Source of the DNA: an uncultured Bacilli bacterium | GTDB lineage: Bacteria; Bacillota_I; Bacilli_A; RF39; UBA660 | Assembly: GCA_934162195.1 (NCBI GenBank) | Contig: CAKPHO010000005.1 | Location: forward strand, 7,382-71,381 | DNA: 64,000 bases | Direction of reading: 5' to 3' | Shown here: positions 33,926-43,004 of the stretch, one piece after another | Numbering within the stretch: the stretch's first letter is position 1 | How the letters are laid out: each line of letters begins with the position of its first letter | Notes under the pieces: model-generated | Told to the model about the DNA's origin: nothing | Databases searched by the model: none | The model's input: the letters and a program-made list of their open reading frames with translations, nothing else | Made by a program: the position numbers and the translations under genes

Positions 33926-35077
33926 ATGAGCATTAATAATTTAGATGAATTTATTAGTGAAGAATTATCACAACGTCTTGGAGAGGAAATTAAAGGAAAT
34001 TATTTTACTGATAAAATGTTATCTTGGTTGGAAACTTTAACTATAAATTCAGTAACTTCTCCTAAAAATATCTCAAAATTAACAAATTTAAAAAAATTAA
34101 ATATTTTAGGTCAAACTCAAGGGGAATATGGAGATAACATAGTCATAGATTATGATGAACTAAATGAATTAAAAAATCTAGAACAATTAGTTATTGTAAA
34201 TAATTATCATATTAAAAATTTAGATTTAAGTAATTTAAAAAATTTGGAGTGCTTAATATTAGTTGCTAATCAAAACTTAGAAGTAATTAAGGGATTAAAT
34301 TTACTTAAACATTTAAAACATGTTGTTATTGTAGGAAGTAATATTAAAAATAAAGAGTGGTTGGAAAGTTATATTTCAAATACAAAAAAGACAAAAATAA
34401 ATATTTTAGATTATCGTTTATTTAATTACATTGCTAAAGATAAGAATCTTCAGAATAAACTATTTGAAACAATCGGTAGTTGTCAAACCAACTTATTATT
34501 TGCAGAAAAAATAGGTATTGGTGAGATATTCTGTTATACATACTCTATGATCGATGAAATATATACTCGAGCTAATCAAATAATTAAGGAGAATATTTCT
34601 GATAGTATGTCAGAAGAAGAAAAAGTAAGAGTATTATATAATTATGTTATTAATCATTTAGATTATGATACAGAAGAACTAGAAAAAAGGGATAATTTAA
34701 TTTTAAATGATGAAAAAATTATAAAAGTTTATAAGAACAAGTATAAATATATAAATAGTAGTTATAGAGCTTTTACTGTTGGTAAAGTTGTGTGTGAGGG
34801 GTATGTTAGTATGCTTATATATCTTCTTTCACAGATCGGAATAGAAGCAAGAAATGTGTATTGTATAGTGAAAGCTTTTGGTAAAAGTATAGAGGGATAT
34901 TACAATCATTCCGCAATTAAAATTAAAATAAATGGTGAATGGTATTATTTTGATCCACAAATAGAAGAAAAAAATCAGGCTAATAAATATTTTATGCAAA
35001 CGAAAGAAGAATTTAGTGTAACTCATGATATTTTGGTTACAACTGAATTACAAGGAAAACAGAAAACAAAAAGATAG
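33926..35077 (+). CDS. Leucine-rich and transglutaminase-like domain protein
   Basis: 383 residues, no signal peptide. The first half has irregular leucine-rich repeats (LTNLKKLNIL, LKNLEQLVIV, LKNLECLILV, LLKHLKHVVIV). The second half looks like a transglutaminase/protease fold with a possible triad: Cys in VVCEGYVSMLIYLLSQIGIEA, His in YNHSAIKIKING, Asp in WYYFDPQ. Such cytosolic fusions are not well studied; thiol-peptidase or cross-linking activity is possible. GAGGTGAT supports ATG 33926. The next gene follows after 8 bases. Confidence 0.75.
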   Translation: MSINNLDEFISEELSQRLGEEIKGNYFTDKMLSWLETLTINSVTSPKNISKLTNLKKLNILGQTQGEYGDNIVIDYDELNELKNLEQLVIVNNYHIKNLDLSNLKNLECLILVANQNLEVIKGLNLLKHLKHVVIVGSNIKNKEWLESYISNTKKTKINILDYRLFNYIAKDKNLQNKLFETIGSCQTNLLFAEKIGIGEIFCYTYSMIDEIYTRANQIIKENISDSMSEEEKVRVLYNYVINHLDYDTEELEKRDNLILNDEKIIKVYKNKYKYINSSYRAFTVGKVVCEGYVSMLIYLLSQIGIEARNVYCIVKAFGKSIEGYYNHSAIKIKINGEWYYFDPQIEEKNQANKYFMQTKEEFSVTHDILVTTELQGKQKTKR

Positions 35078-35085
35078 GAGAATTT

Positions 35086-36597
35086 ATGGATGATATTTTA
35101 CAACAATTGATTATAAATAAAGATAGTGTATATCCAGAATTGAATGAGTTTTTAAAAAAAACAAATTGTGATGAATTATTAACTGTTTTAAATGGAGTAA
35201 AAAAGAATAAATTATTTGAATCATATTTTCATGGTCTTCATCATTCCCAAAAAGTATGCTTTTTTGCGTATTTAATTGCAAAAAATTTGAATATTGATGA
35301 TATTGATTTAAAAATATTGTTAGATGGGGCTTTATATCATGATATTGGTAGAATAAATGATAGTGAAGATAATATTCACGGATATAGTGCTGCCTATAGA
35401 ATGGGAAAAGAACGTAAAGATTTTGGTTCGTTTTACGAAGATAGTTTAAAGTTTACTTATTTAAAAGCAATTTGTGACATGCATAGTGTAGAAGATGAAC
35501 GATTTAAACAAATTTTTGATGATTATGAACTTGAAAATAGTGATATGGAATTTGAAAAATTTAAGTTGCTAGCTAGTATTCTTAAAGACGCTGATGCATT
35601 AGATCGTCAAAGGTTTAGAAAAACTACTCAGGTGGCTTTAAAAGAAAAATTTTTGCGTTTTGATATATCAAAAGAATTGATTTATATAGCTAAACTTATT
35701 AATGATCATTATAGCTATAAAATAGATGAAATATTGTATGATAAGTATAAAGAAAAGTATGAAGGTGAAGCAAATTTAGGTTGTTTTCATGGAATAGGAT
35801 TTGATTTTTTCAGATTAGAAAGTATTTTAAATTATGGAATTCTTTCACAATATGAAAAAATAAAACAGGGTGTTCATTCTACAAGAAATTTTAATGGGAA
35901 TAATGGTAATATTTGGGTATCAGTAGTTGATTCTAATGATTTAAAAAAAGATGGTAAAGCATACAATATTTTTATTAAAAATGGAATAAGTTTTTACTGT
36001 TTAGTGCCACATTTGATTGAAGGTAAAAAAGGGAAAAACAATAATGGGGAATTCGAACCTATTGATTCTTGGGAATATGAAGATGAACATTTTGTTTTTG
36101 ATAAAATAGATTATAATAATATTCATTCTCTAGTTATAAAAAAGGAGGTTTTAAATAAAAGAATAGATGAAATAAATTATCTATGTGGTTCTTGTAATTA
36201 TGATCTTGTTAGTCAGAAAATATCAAATTTTATTGATGAAATAAAAAAGAGAAGTGGTATTAGTGTTGATGTTGAAGAAGCTAATATAATATTAAACAAG
36301 TTTAAAAAAGAAGTTATTGAATATGAGAAAAAAGATGATGATAAGCAAAAACAAACAAACAAAAAATTTATGCAAACTATAGATGGTTATATTTTAGCGT
36401 TGAATGAAGTTGTTAGAAAATGGATGATGCAATTTTATTCAAGAATTTTGAATAAAGATGAAAACATTAGAGTTGGTGATGTTATTGCTGACATATTAAG
36501 TAGACATAGTGATAAAGTAAAAGATATTTATGATAACGATGAAGTTGTTATAGTGTTAAATAATTTAGAAAAGAAACATAGTAAGGTATATGTTTAA
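35086..36597 (+). CDS. HD-domain hydrolase with long C-terminal extension
   Basis: 503 residues. The N-terminal ~200 residues hold HD motifs: HGLHHSQKV, ALYHDIGR, an H in DMHSVEDER and DADALDRQRF, as in metal-dependent phosphohydrolases. The remaining 300 residues have an ART/PARP-like look in places (FHGIGFDFFRLESILNYGILS) and a basic, helical end; I cannot assign them. The region after about residue 235 reads like a domain of its own. Next to the transglutaminase-like gene, so the pair may act together. Confidence 0.72.
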   Translation: MDDILQQLIINKDSVYPELNEFLKKTNCDELLTVLNGVKKNKLFESYFHGLHHSQKVCFFAYLIAKNLNIDDIDLKILLDGALYHDIGRINDSEDNIHGYSAAYRMGKERKDFGSFYEDSLKFTYLKAICDMHSVEDERFKQIFDDYELENSDMEFEKFKLLASILKDADALDRQRFRKTTQVALKEKFLRFDISKELIYIAKLINDHYSYKIDEILYDKYKEKYEGEANLGCFHGIGFDFFRLESILNYGILSQYEKIKQGVHSTRNFNGNNGNIWVSVVDSNDLKKDGKAYNIFIKNGISFYCLVPHLIEGKKGKNNNGEFEPIDSWEYEDEHFVFDKIDYNNIHSLVIKKEVLNKRIDEINYLCGSCNYDLVSQKISNFIDEIKKRSGISVDVEEANIILNKFKKEVIEYEKKDDDKQKQTNKKFMQTIDGYILALNEVVRKWMMQFYSRILNKDENIRVGDVIADILSRHSDKVKDIYDNDEVVIVLNNLEKKHSKVYV

Positions 36598-36613
36598 TAG
36601 TTGAGGTGAAAAA

Positions 36614-36979
36614 ATGAAAAAAGGATTTACTTTGATAGAATTATTAGCTGTTTTAGTTGTTTTAGGGTTACTTGGGCTAATAGTTATTCCTACTGTGGAC
36701 AAAATATTAAAAGATAGTAGAAATGATTTATATGATTTACAAATAAAAAATATAGAAGATGGGGCTAGAAATTGGGCAGCTAAAAATCCATTAATACTCC
36801 CTGAAAATGGTAATTCAATAACCAAAACAATAGCTGAATTAGAAGAAGAGGGATTTATTGAAATGGATGTAAAAAATCCTAAGACAGGGGACACTTTTTG
36901 TGATGATTCTTATGTAACAATAACTAATACAGGTAGTGGGTTTACTTATAGTTACGCTGTTGATTCAGGAAGTTGTTAA
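36614..36979 (+). CDS. Pilin-like protein upstream of murE
   Basis: 121 residues, MKKG/FTLIELLAVLVVLGLLGLIVIP with Glu+5, then a small head with ARNWAAKNP and two Cys (FCDDSYV and the final Cys), which could close a pilin-type disulfide loop. The 'IEDGARNWAAKNPLILP' segment is seen in Firmicute prepilin-like proteins. 10 bases separate it from murE, and 16 from the upstream HD gene, so it sits inside an operon. Confidence 0.82.
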   Translation: MKKGFTLIELLAVLVVLGLLGLIVIPTVDKILKDSRNDLYDLQIKNIEDGARNWAAKNPLILPENGNSITKTIAELEEEGFIEMDVKNPKTGDTFCDDSYVTITNTGSGFTYSYAVDSGSC

Positions 36980-36989
36980 TAGGTGATAT

Positions 36990-38363
36990 ATGATAAAAAT
37001 AAAGACAGATTCAAGAAAAATAGTATCTGGTGATACTTTTGTAGCGCTTCCAGGAATTAGTAGTGATGGACATGATTACATTGATTTAGCTATAAAAAAT
37101 GGAGCAACTAAGGTAGTTGCCCAACATGGCTCTTATAGTGTGCAAACAGTTATTGTTCCAGATACAAGAGTTTATTTAAATCAACAATTAGAAAAAGAAT
37201 ATGGCTATATTATTGATGAGATGAAAATTGTAGGAATTACTGGAACTAATGGTAAGACAACTAGTTGTTATTTAACTTACCAAATATTAAATAACTTAGG
37301 TATAAAATGTGCTTATATAGGAACAATCGGTTTTTATCTAAAAGATAAAGTAAGAAATTTACCTAACACTTCCGTTGATATTGCTGATTTATATGGACTT
37401 TTAGTAGAAGCCTATGAAAATGGGTATAAATATGTATGCTTAGAAGTTAGTAGTCAGGGATTATCGATGAACAGATTTCAAACTATAAAATTTGATGTGG
37501 CTGTATTTACTAATTTAACGCAAGATCATTTGGATTATCATAAAACAATGGATAATTATTGCATAGCTAAACAACAACTATTTAAACAAATTAAAAAAGG
37601 TGGTAAAGCTATTATTAATAGTGATGATAGATATAAAGATTACTATTTATTAAAGAATAATGATAATGTGACTTTTGGTAAAAATGGAGATTATAAAATA
37701 TTATCTATGAAATTTTCCAGTAAAATATCATTACTAGAATATTCATATAATGATAAAAAATATGCAGTGAAAACACATCTTTTAGGAGAATATAATCTTT
37801 ATAACCTAATAACTTCTATTTCTATTTGCCATGAGCTTGGAATTGATTTAGATAAAATAAATAACATTATATATAAATTAAAAATGCCAAGTGGACGTAT
37901 GGAAAAAATAGAATATAATAATAATGTTATAATTGTTGATTATGCTCATACACCTGATGCGATTGAGAATATTTTAAAAACAATAAAACCAATATGTGAG
38001 GGAAATTTATATATAGTTTTTGGCTGTACTGGTAGTCGTGATAGATCAAAAAGGCCTGTCATGACTGGTATGGTTTTAAATAATGTTACTAAAGCTATTA
38101 TAACAATAGATGATCCTCACGATGAAGATCCTAAAGAAATAGTAAGTGACATGTTAAAAGGAATAAAACAAACTAATTATGAAATTTGTTTAGATCGTAA
38201 GCAAGCTATACATCTTGGTATGGATTTATTAAAAAAAGATGATTTTTTACTAATATTAGGTAAAGGGCATGAAGAATTTATAATTTTGAAAGATAAAAGA
38301 ATTCCTTTTAATGATAAAAATGAAGTATTAAATTATATCGATTATAAAAAACAAAATGTCTAG
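36990..38363 (+). CDS. murE: MurE-family ligase, paralogue 1 (substrate motif atypical)
   Basis: 457 residues, Mur ligase: N-terminal DSRKIVSGDTFVALPG, P-loop GITGTNGKTTSCY, carbamylated-Lys region NLTQDHLDYH, VDYAHTPDAIENIL and the C-terminal FGCTGSRDRSKRP. MurE adds the third amino acid to UDP-MurNAc-L-Ala-D-Glu. The specificity motif, DNPR in meso-DAP enzymes and DNPA in lysine enzymes, reads DDPHDED here (about residue 386). The added residue is therefore uncertain. A second murE follows. Confidence 0.85.
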   Translation: MIKIKTDSRKIVSGDTFVALPGISSDGHDYIDLAIKNGATKVVAQHGSYSVQTVIVPDTRVYLNQQLEKEYGYIIDEMKIVGITGTNGKTTSCYLTYQILNNLGIKCAYIGTIGFYLKDKVRNLPNTSVDIADLYGLLVEAYENGYKYVCLEVSSQGLSMNRFQTIKFDVAVFTNLTQDHLDYHKTMDNYCIAKQQLFKQIKKGGKAIINSDDRYKDYYLLKNNDNVTFGKNGDYKILSMKFSSKISLLEYSYNDKKYAVKTHLLGEYNLYNLITSISICHELGIDLDKINNIIYKLKMPSGRMEKIEYNNNVIIVDYAHTPDAIENILKTIKPICEGNLYIVFGCTGSRDRSKRPVMTGMVLNNVTKAIITIDDPHDEDPKEIVSDMLKGIKQTNYEICLDRKQAIHLGMDLLKKDDFLLILGKGHEEFIILKDKRIPFNDKNEVLNYIDYKKQNV

Positions 38364-38366
38364 AAT

Positions 38367-38413
38367 AACACCTCGTGATGTTTGTCATAAAATATCATAG
38401 GAGGTGTTTTTTT
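38367..38413 (+). promoter_or_regulatory. Terminator-like hairpin enclosing the murE2 ribosome site
   Basis: AACACCTC (38367-38374) pairs with GAGGTGTT (38401-38408), followed by T residues to 38413; an inner TGAT/ATCA pairing extends it. The right arm is the Shine-Dalgarno site of the next gene, so the folded form would both end transcription and hide translation. Confidence 0.6.
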
Positions 38414-39754
38414 GTGAATATAAAAAGTGATTCACGTAAAATTAAAAAGGGAGATACTTTTATCGCTTTAAAATATTCTAATGATGGTCATCAGTATATT
38501 GAAGATGCAATTAAAAAAGGTGCCACTAGTGTAGTTGCGGAACATGGTTTATATAGTGTTGATACACTAATTGTTAAAGATACTCATGAATATTTGGTAA
38601 ATTATTTAAAAACTAATTATTGGGATAAGATAAAAGATTTAAAAATTATTGGAATGACAGGAACTAATGGTAAGACTACAACATGTTATCTTTTGCATAA
38701 AGCATTAAATATACTTGGAGAGAAATGTGCTTATATAGGAACGATTGGTTTTTATATTGATGAAAAAATAAAAGATTTAGAGAATACAACTCCAGATATT
38801 TTGGAAATATATGAGATGTTATTAAAAGCTAAGGAAGAGGAATGTAAATATGTGGTTATGGAAGTAAGCAGTCATGCTTTAAGTTTAAATAGGGTAAAAG
38901 GATTAGAATTTGATATGGTATTATTTTCTAATTTGACGCAAGATCATCTAGATTATCATCACACAATTGATAACTATTTGAATGCTAAAAAAAAATTATT
39001 TACAATGCTAAAAAATGATAAATTGGCTATTATAAATATAGATGATAAATATTATAAGGATTTTATTATGAAAGAAAACAATAATAAAACATATGGTTTT
39101 AAAGATTCTAATTATCAAATAACAAAATATAATTATAATCTTAATGAAAGTAATTTTGTTATTAACGATTGTGATATTTATAAAACTAAATTAATAGGAA
39201 AGTATAATATTTATAATCTAACTTTGGTTATAGCAGCTTTAAATAATTTAGGTTTTGATTATGAACAAATATCTAAGGTTATAGAAAATTTAGATAGTCC
39301 TAGTGGTAGAATTGATAAAATAATGTATGGTAGTAATGCTATTATTATTGATTATGCTCATACACCTGATGCAGTAGAAAATATATTATTAACAGTAAAA
39401 GAATTAAATCATAATCACATTTATGTAATAGTTGGATGTGGTGGAGATAGAGATAAGACAAAACGCCCAATAATGGGGGAGATAGCTGTTAATAATGCTG
39501 AACATGTGGTATTTACTAGTGATAATCCTAGAACAGAAGATCCAAGTGAAATAATAAGGGATATAATACAAAAGCTTGACAAAAAAAACTATGAAATTGA
39601 GATAAATCGAGAAAAAGCTATTATTAGGGGTATACAATTACTAAAAGAAAATGATATACTAATGATACTTGGTAAAGGACATGAAAACTATCAAATCATA
39701 GGTAAAGATAAAATATTTTTTGATGATAAGAAAGTAGTATTAGATAATATATAG
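38414..39754 (+). CDS. murE: MurE-family ligase, paralogue 2 (meso-DAP-type motif)
   Basis: 446 residues. Same architecture as its neighbour: DSRKIKKGDTFIALK, GMTGTNGKTTTCY, NLTQDHLDYHH, IDYAHTPDAVENIL, GCGGDRDKTKRP. The specificity motif is SDNPRTEDP, the form found in meso-diaminopimelate-adding enzymes such as those of E. coli and B. subtilis. GTG 38414 is chosen because AGGAGGTG precedes it; the longer frame would start inside the hairpin. Followed after 11 bases by mraY. Confidence 0.9.
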   Translation: MNIKSDSRKIKKGDTFIALKYSNDGHQYIEDAIKKGATSVVAEHGLYSVDTLIVKDTHEYLVNYLKTNYWDKIKDLKIIGMTGTNGKTTTCYLLHKALNILGEKCAYIGTIGFYIDEKIKDLENTTPDILEIYEMLLKAKEEECKYVVMEVSSHALSLNRVKGLEFDMVLFSNLTQDHLDYHHTIDNYLNAKKKLFTMLKNDKLAIINIDDKYYKDFIMKENNNKTYGFKDSNYQITKYNYNLNESNFVINDCDIYKTKLIGKYNIYNLTLVIAALNNLGFDYEQISKVIENLDSPSGRIDKIMYGSNAIIIDYAHTPDAVENILLTVKELNHNHIYVIVGCGGDRDKTKRPIMGEIAVNNAEHVVFTSDNPRTEDPSEIIRDIIQKLDKKNYEIEINREKAIIRGIQLLKENDILMILGKGHENYQIIGKDKIFFDDKKVVLDNI

Positions 39755-39765
39755 GAGTTGATATA

Positions 39766-40758
39766 ATGTTAGTTTTAGCAAAATCTGCTTTAGCACTTAT
39801 GGTAGCGTTTGTAATTTCAGTAGTATTTGGACTTATATTAATACCATTCTTAAGAAAAATAAAAGCTAATCAAAAGATTAGTATATTTTTAAGTGAAAAG
39901 CATAAAAAGAAAGATGGAACACCAACAATGGGAGGTTTAATATTTATTATTCCAACTATTGTTTCAATGGTTATTCTTATTTTAATGAATAAGTTAGAAT
40001 GGACAGATAACTTGTTTATTATAATGTTTGTCTTCTTGTCATATGCGTTACTTGGTTTTATAGATGATTTTTTAATTATTAAAAGACATAACAATGAAGG
40101 GCTGACAGAAATTCAAAAACTTATAGGACAAATATTAATAGCTGTTGTTTTCTTTTTTATATTTATGAAAAGTGGAAGACAGCCGGTATTAGATATTCAT
40201 ACATTAGGAATAAAAATTAATTTTGGTTGGTTTTATGGCTTTTTCATATTATTTGTTTTAGTAGCAAGTAGTAATGCGGTTAATTTAACAGATGGATTGG
40301 ATGGATTAGCTGGTGGACTTTCTGCTATAGCATTTTTATCGTTTGGTATTATAAGCTTTGGTTCTTATTGGATAGCTGGAAGTGAAGAAATTGGAATTTT
40401 CTGCTTTATATTAGTAGGGGCATTATTAGGATTTCTTGTTTATAATTCATATCCTGCTAAGGTGTTTATGGGAGATACTGGCTCTCTTGCTTTAGGGGCA
40501 ACTCTAGCAAGTGTAGCAATTATTACTAGTCATGAGATAACATTGATTGTTGTATGCGGGGTATTTGTTATTGAAACAATTTGCTGTATTATTCAAATGA
40601 TTGCAGGAAGATATTTTAATAAAAAAGTATTTTTAATGGCACCTTTACATCATCATTTAGAAAAATTAGGGTGGGCTGAAACAGATATTGTTAAAATGTT
40701 TTTAGTAGTAGGAACAATTTTGGGATTATCTGCAGTTTTATTTGCAGTATGGTTATAA
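39766..40758 (+). CDS. mraY: Phospho-MurNAc-pentapeptide transferase MraY
   Basis: 330 residues, about ten helices. Signatures: KKDGTPTMGGLIF near residue 45, the DD pair in FIDDFLII, NLTDGLDGLAGG, and the HHH loop in APLHHHLEKLGW. Makes lipid I at the membrane, the step after MurF. Its operon with two murE genes shows that the cell makes peptidoglycan. Confidence 0.98.
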   Translation: MLVLAKSALALMVAFVISVVFGLILIPFLRKIKANQKISIFLSEKHKKKDGTPTMGGLIFIIPTIVSMVILILMNKLEWTDNLFIIMFVFLSYALLGFIDDFLIIKRHNNEGLTEIQKLIGQILIAVVFFFIFMKSGRQPVLDIHTLGIKINFGWFYGFFILFVLVASSNAVNLTDGLDGLAGGLSAIAFLSFGIISFGSYWIAGSEEIGIFCFILVGALLGFLVYNSYPAKVFMGDTGSLALGATLASVAIITSHEITLIVVCGVFVIETICCIIQMIAGRYFNKKVFLMAPLHHHLEKLGWAETDIVKMFLVVGTILGLSAVLFAVWL

Positions 40759-40780
40759 ATAGCGTAATGCTATTTTTTTC
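40757..40780 (+). terminator. Intrinsic terminator after mraY
   Basis: AATAGC-GTAAT-GCTATT with T run. Confidence 0.8.
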
Positions 40781-40843
40781 TTGCTTTTTTGGTAACTATT
40801 ATATATAATTGAATTAGTAATAATAATACGAGGATGTGGAAAT

Positions 40844-42916
40844 ATGAAAAATAAAAAAGCATTTACTTTAATAGAATTACTAGCGGTAATAGTAGTATTA
40901 TCTGTGGTAGTAGCTATTACAGTACCTGTGGTTTCTAAATCAATAGAAAATTCTAAAAAAAATAGTGCTATAGAGAGTGCTAATGGTCTAATTCAATCTG
41001 CAGAATATTATTTTTTAACAGCGTCTCCAAAATATGGTAAAATTGATGTTTTAAATGAAAAATTGAATTTTAAAGGTGAAAAACCAGACTTTGGAGAAGT
41101 TGAAATAAATAAACAAGGAAAATCAAGAATTTACACATATGTTAATGGTTATTGTGTAACAAAAGAGTTTGGAACTGAGTTATATGCAAATAAAACGACT
41201 AAAGAAGATTGTAGTTGGTTTGGAACAGATAATTATGAAACAACTGATGGAACTACATTTACTTTAAATAATCAATCAGTAAAAAACTATTTAATATATG
41301 GAAATAGTACTCAAGCAACAAGAATTGGTAAGAATTTATTTAATCCATCTGCATGGAGTACAGCTGTAACAGGTGGTGGTTTGACAGTTCAATATTTAGA
41401 AGATCAAGATTGCTTTTTAATAAATGGTACTGCAACTGCAACTACTATTGTAGCAGCAAAGTATATAAATATCCCAAGTGAAGTTAACACCTCGTATGTT
41501 TTATCTACTCAATATGTAAGTGGAAGTATAGATAGAACTAATGGTGAAAGTAGTAAATATGCGGTAGCATATTTTGGTAATGGTGACGAAATTAATACAG
41601 CAAATAATTGGTATGAAATTAATATGCAAAATAGTGATGTAAATAATTCTGCTAAAATAAATAGTAAAAGCTATATTACAAGATTTTGGTTTTATGTCAA
41701 TAAAGGAGTTAAATTTAATAATTATAAAGTTAGAATTCAATTAGAAAAGGGAACAACTGCAACTTCGTATGAAGAATATGGAGTAATGCCAAGTCCAGCA
41801 TTTCCAAGTGAAGTAAAAAGTACTGGAGATTTACTAACAAGTAGTAATTGCTCTAGTTATGGAAGTGATGCTTGTAATAATGTAGGTAAGTATGTAATAC
41901 AAGTTAAGGATAGAGGCAAGAATTTATTTGATCATAGTTATTTAAAGCAACAGGACTCATCGGGTGGATTAACAATGACAAGTACTGGTGACGTTATAAC
42001 AATTAATGGAAAATTAACTAATCCTAGTAATATAAAACTTTCTGATGTTTTTCCAAATATATTTGATGTAAATAAAACCTATACATTAAAAATTGATGTA
42101 GTAGGTGGAAGCGGGGCAATTGGAGAAGGAACAGGAATAACGTTTGCGTTTTCTTTATTTAATTCATCAAACACTAAATATATAAGAACAAATGTAAATG
42201 CAACAGCACTAGATAATATAGCTTCTGTAACCTTTTCTGGAAGTGTTTTTGCAGGAGAAGAGAAATTACACCTTTTATTACAGAATTGGAGATTAGGAAA
42301 TACTTACAGTAATTATCAAGTAAGGATTCAAATAGAGGAAGGTAGTAGTGCAACATCTTATGAAAGTTACAAAGCCGCTTTAACAAATATATATTTAGAT
42401 GAACCGTTAAGAAAAGTAGGGGATTATGCAGATTATATAGATTTTAATAATAAAAAAGTTGTTAGAAATGTATCTAAGAAAGTATTTAACGGAACTGATA
42501 ATGATGTTTATTGGGGTAAAAATATAGATTATGGTGATTATGTATCATTTTACACTACATCTGATGTAAAGACTTTTAAAGGAATTAATGGATTAGGATA
42601 TAGTAATGTAGCAAAAGTTACTTCATGGGATAAGATTTCAAATTCAAATGGTAATTATTGGTGGCAATTTTTACCTACTTCATATGGAATGAGAATAAAT
42701 AAATCATATTTAAGTAATTATGATAGTGCTACAGATAAAATAGGTGTATTTAAAACTTGGTTAAAAAGTAATAATATTGAAGTTGTTCAAGCTTTAAATA
42801 CACCAACAGAACAATCAATAAACTTACCAGAAATAGAAGTGTTAGATGGAAATAGTACTTTATTAATAAATACTAGTGTTCAACCAAGTAATATTAAATT
42901 AACAACTAATAAATAA
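40844..42916 (+). CDS. Large pilin-like protein with two phage-fibre-like modules
   Basis: 690 residues. Prepilin signal KNKKA/FTLIE, with Ala instead of Gly at -1, then a helix and a pilin head to about residue 120. Two related modules follow, each with IGKNLFN or RGKNLFD at the start, and YKVRIQLEKGTTATSYEEY or YQVRIQIEEGSSATSYESY at the end (about 165-310 and 365-515). Such modules occur in prophage tail-fibre and baseplate proteins. A final beta-rich region ends with LPEIEVLDGNSTLLINT. This suggests a phage-derived carbohydrate-binding head moved onto a pilin stem. Confidence 0.8.
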   Translation: MKNKKAFTLIELLAVIVVLSVVVAITVPVVSKSIENSKKNSAIESANGLIQSAEYYFLTASPKYGKIDVLNEKLNFKGEKPDFGEVEINKQGKSRIYTYVNGYCVTKEFGTELYANKTTKEDCSWFGTDNYETTDGTTFTLNNQSVKNYLIYGNSTQATRIGKNLFNPSAWSTAVTGGGLTVQYLEDQDCFLINGTATATTIVAAKYINIPSEVNTSYVLSTQYVSGSIDRTNGESSKYAVAYFGNGDEINTANNWYEINMQNSDVNNSAKINSKSYITRFWFYVNKGVKFNNYKVRIQLEKGTTATSYEEYGVMPSPAFPSEVKSTGDLLTSSNCSSYGSDACNNVGKYVIQVKDRGKNLFDHSYLKQQDSSGGLTMTSTGDVITINGKLTNPSNIKLSDVFPNIFDVNKTYTLKIDVVGGSGAIGEGTGITFAFSLFNSSNTKYIRTNVNATALDNIASVTFSGSVFAGEEKLHLLLQNWRLGNTYSNYQVRIQIEEGSSATSYESYKAALTNIYLDEPLRKVGDYADYIDFNNKKVVRNVSKKVFNGTDNDVYWGKNIDYGDYVSFYTTSDVKTFKGINGLGYSNVAKVTSWDKISNSNGNYWWQFLPTSYGMRINKSYLSNYDSATDKIGVFKTWLKSNNIEVVQALNTPTEQSINLPEIEVLDGNSTLLINTSVQPSNIKLTTNK

Positions 42917-42936
42917 ATTTACATAGATTTTACAAG

Positions 42937-42966
42937 AAAAAGAGTTTATAAAAAAAACTCTTTTTA
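42937..42966 (+). terminator. Intrinsic terminator
   Basis: AAAAAGAGTTT and AAACTCTTTTT flank an A-T loop. Confidence 0.75.
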
Positions 42967-43004
42967 ATATTAGTAAAAATTGGTATAATATTTATGGTGA
43001 TAGT

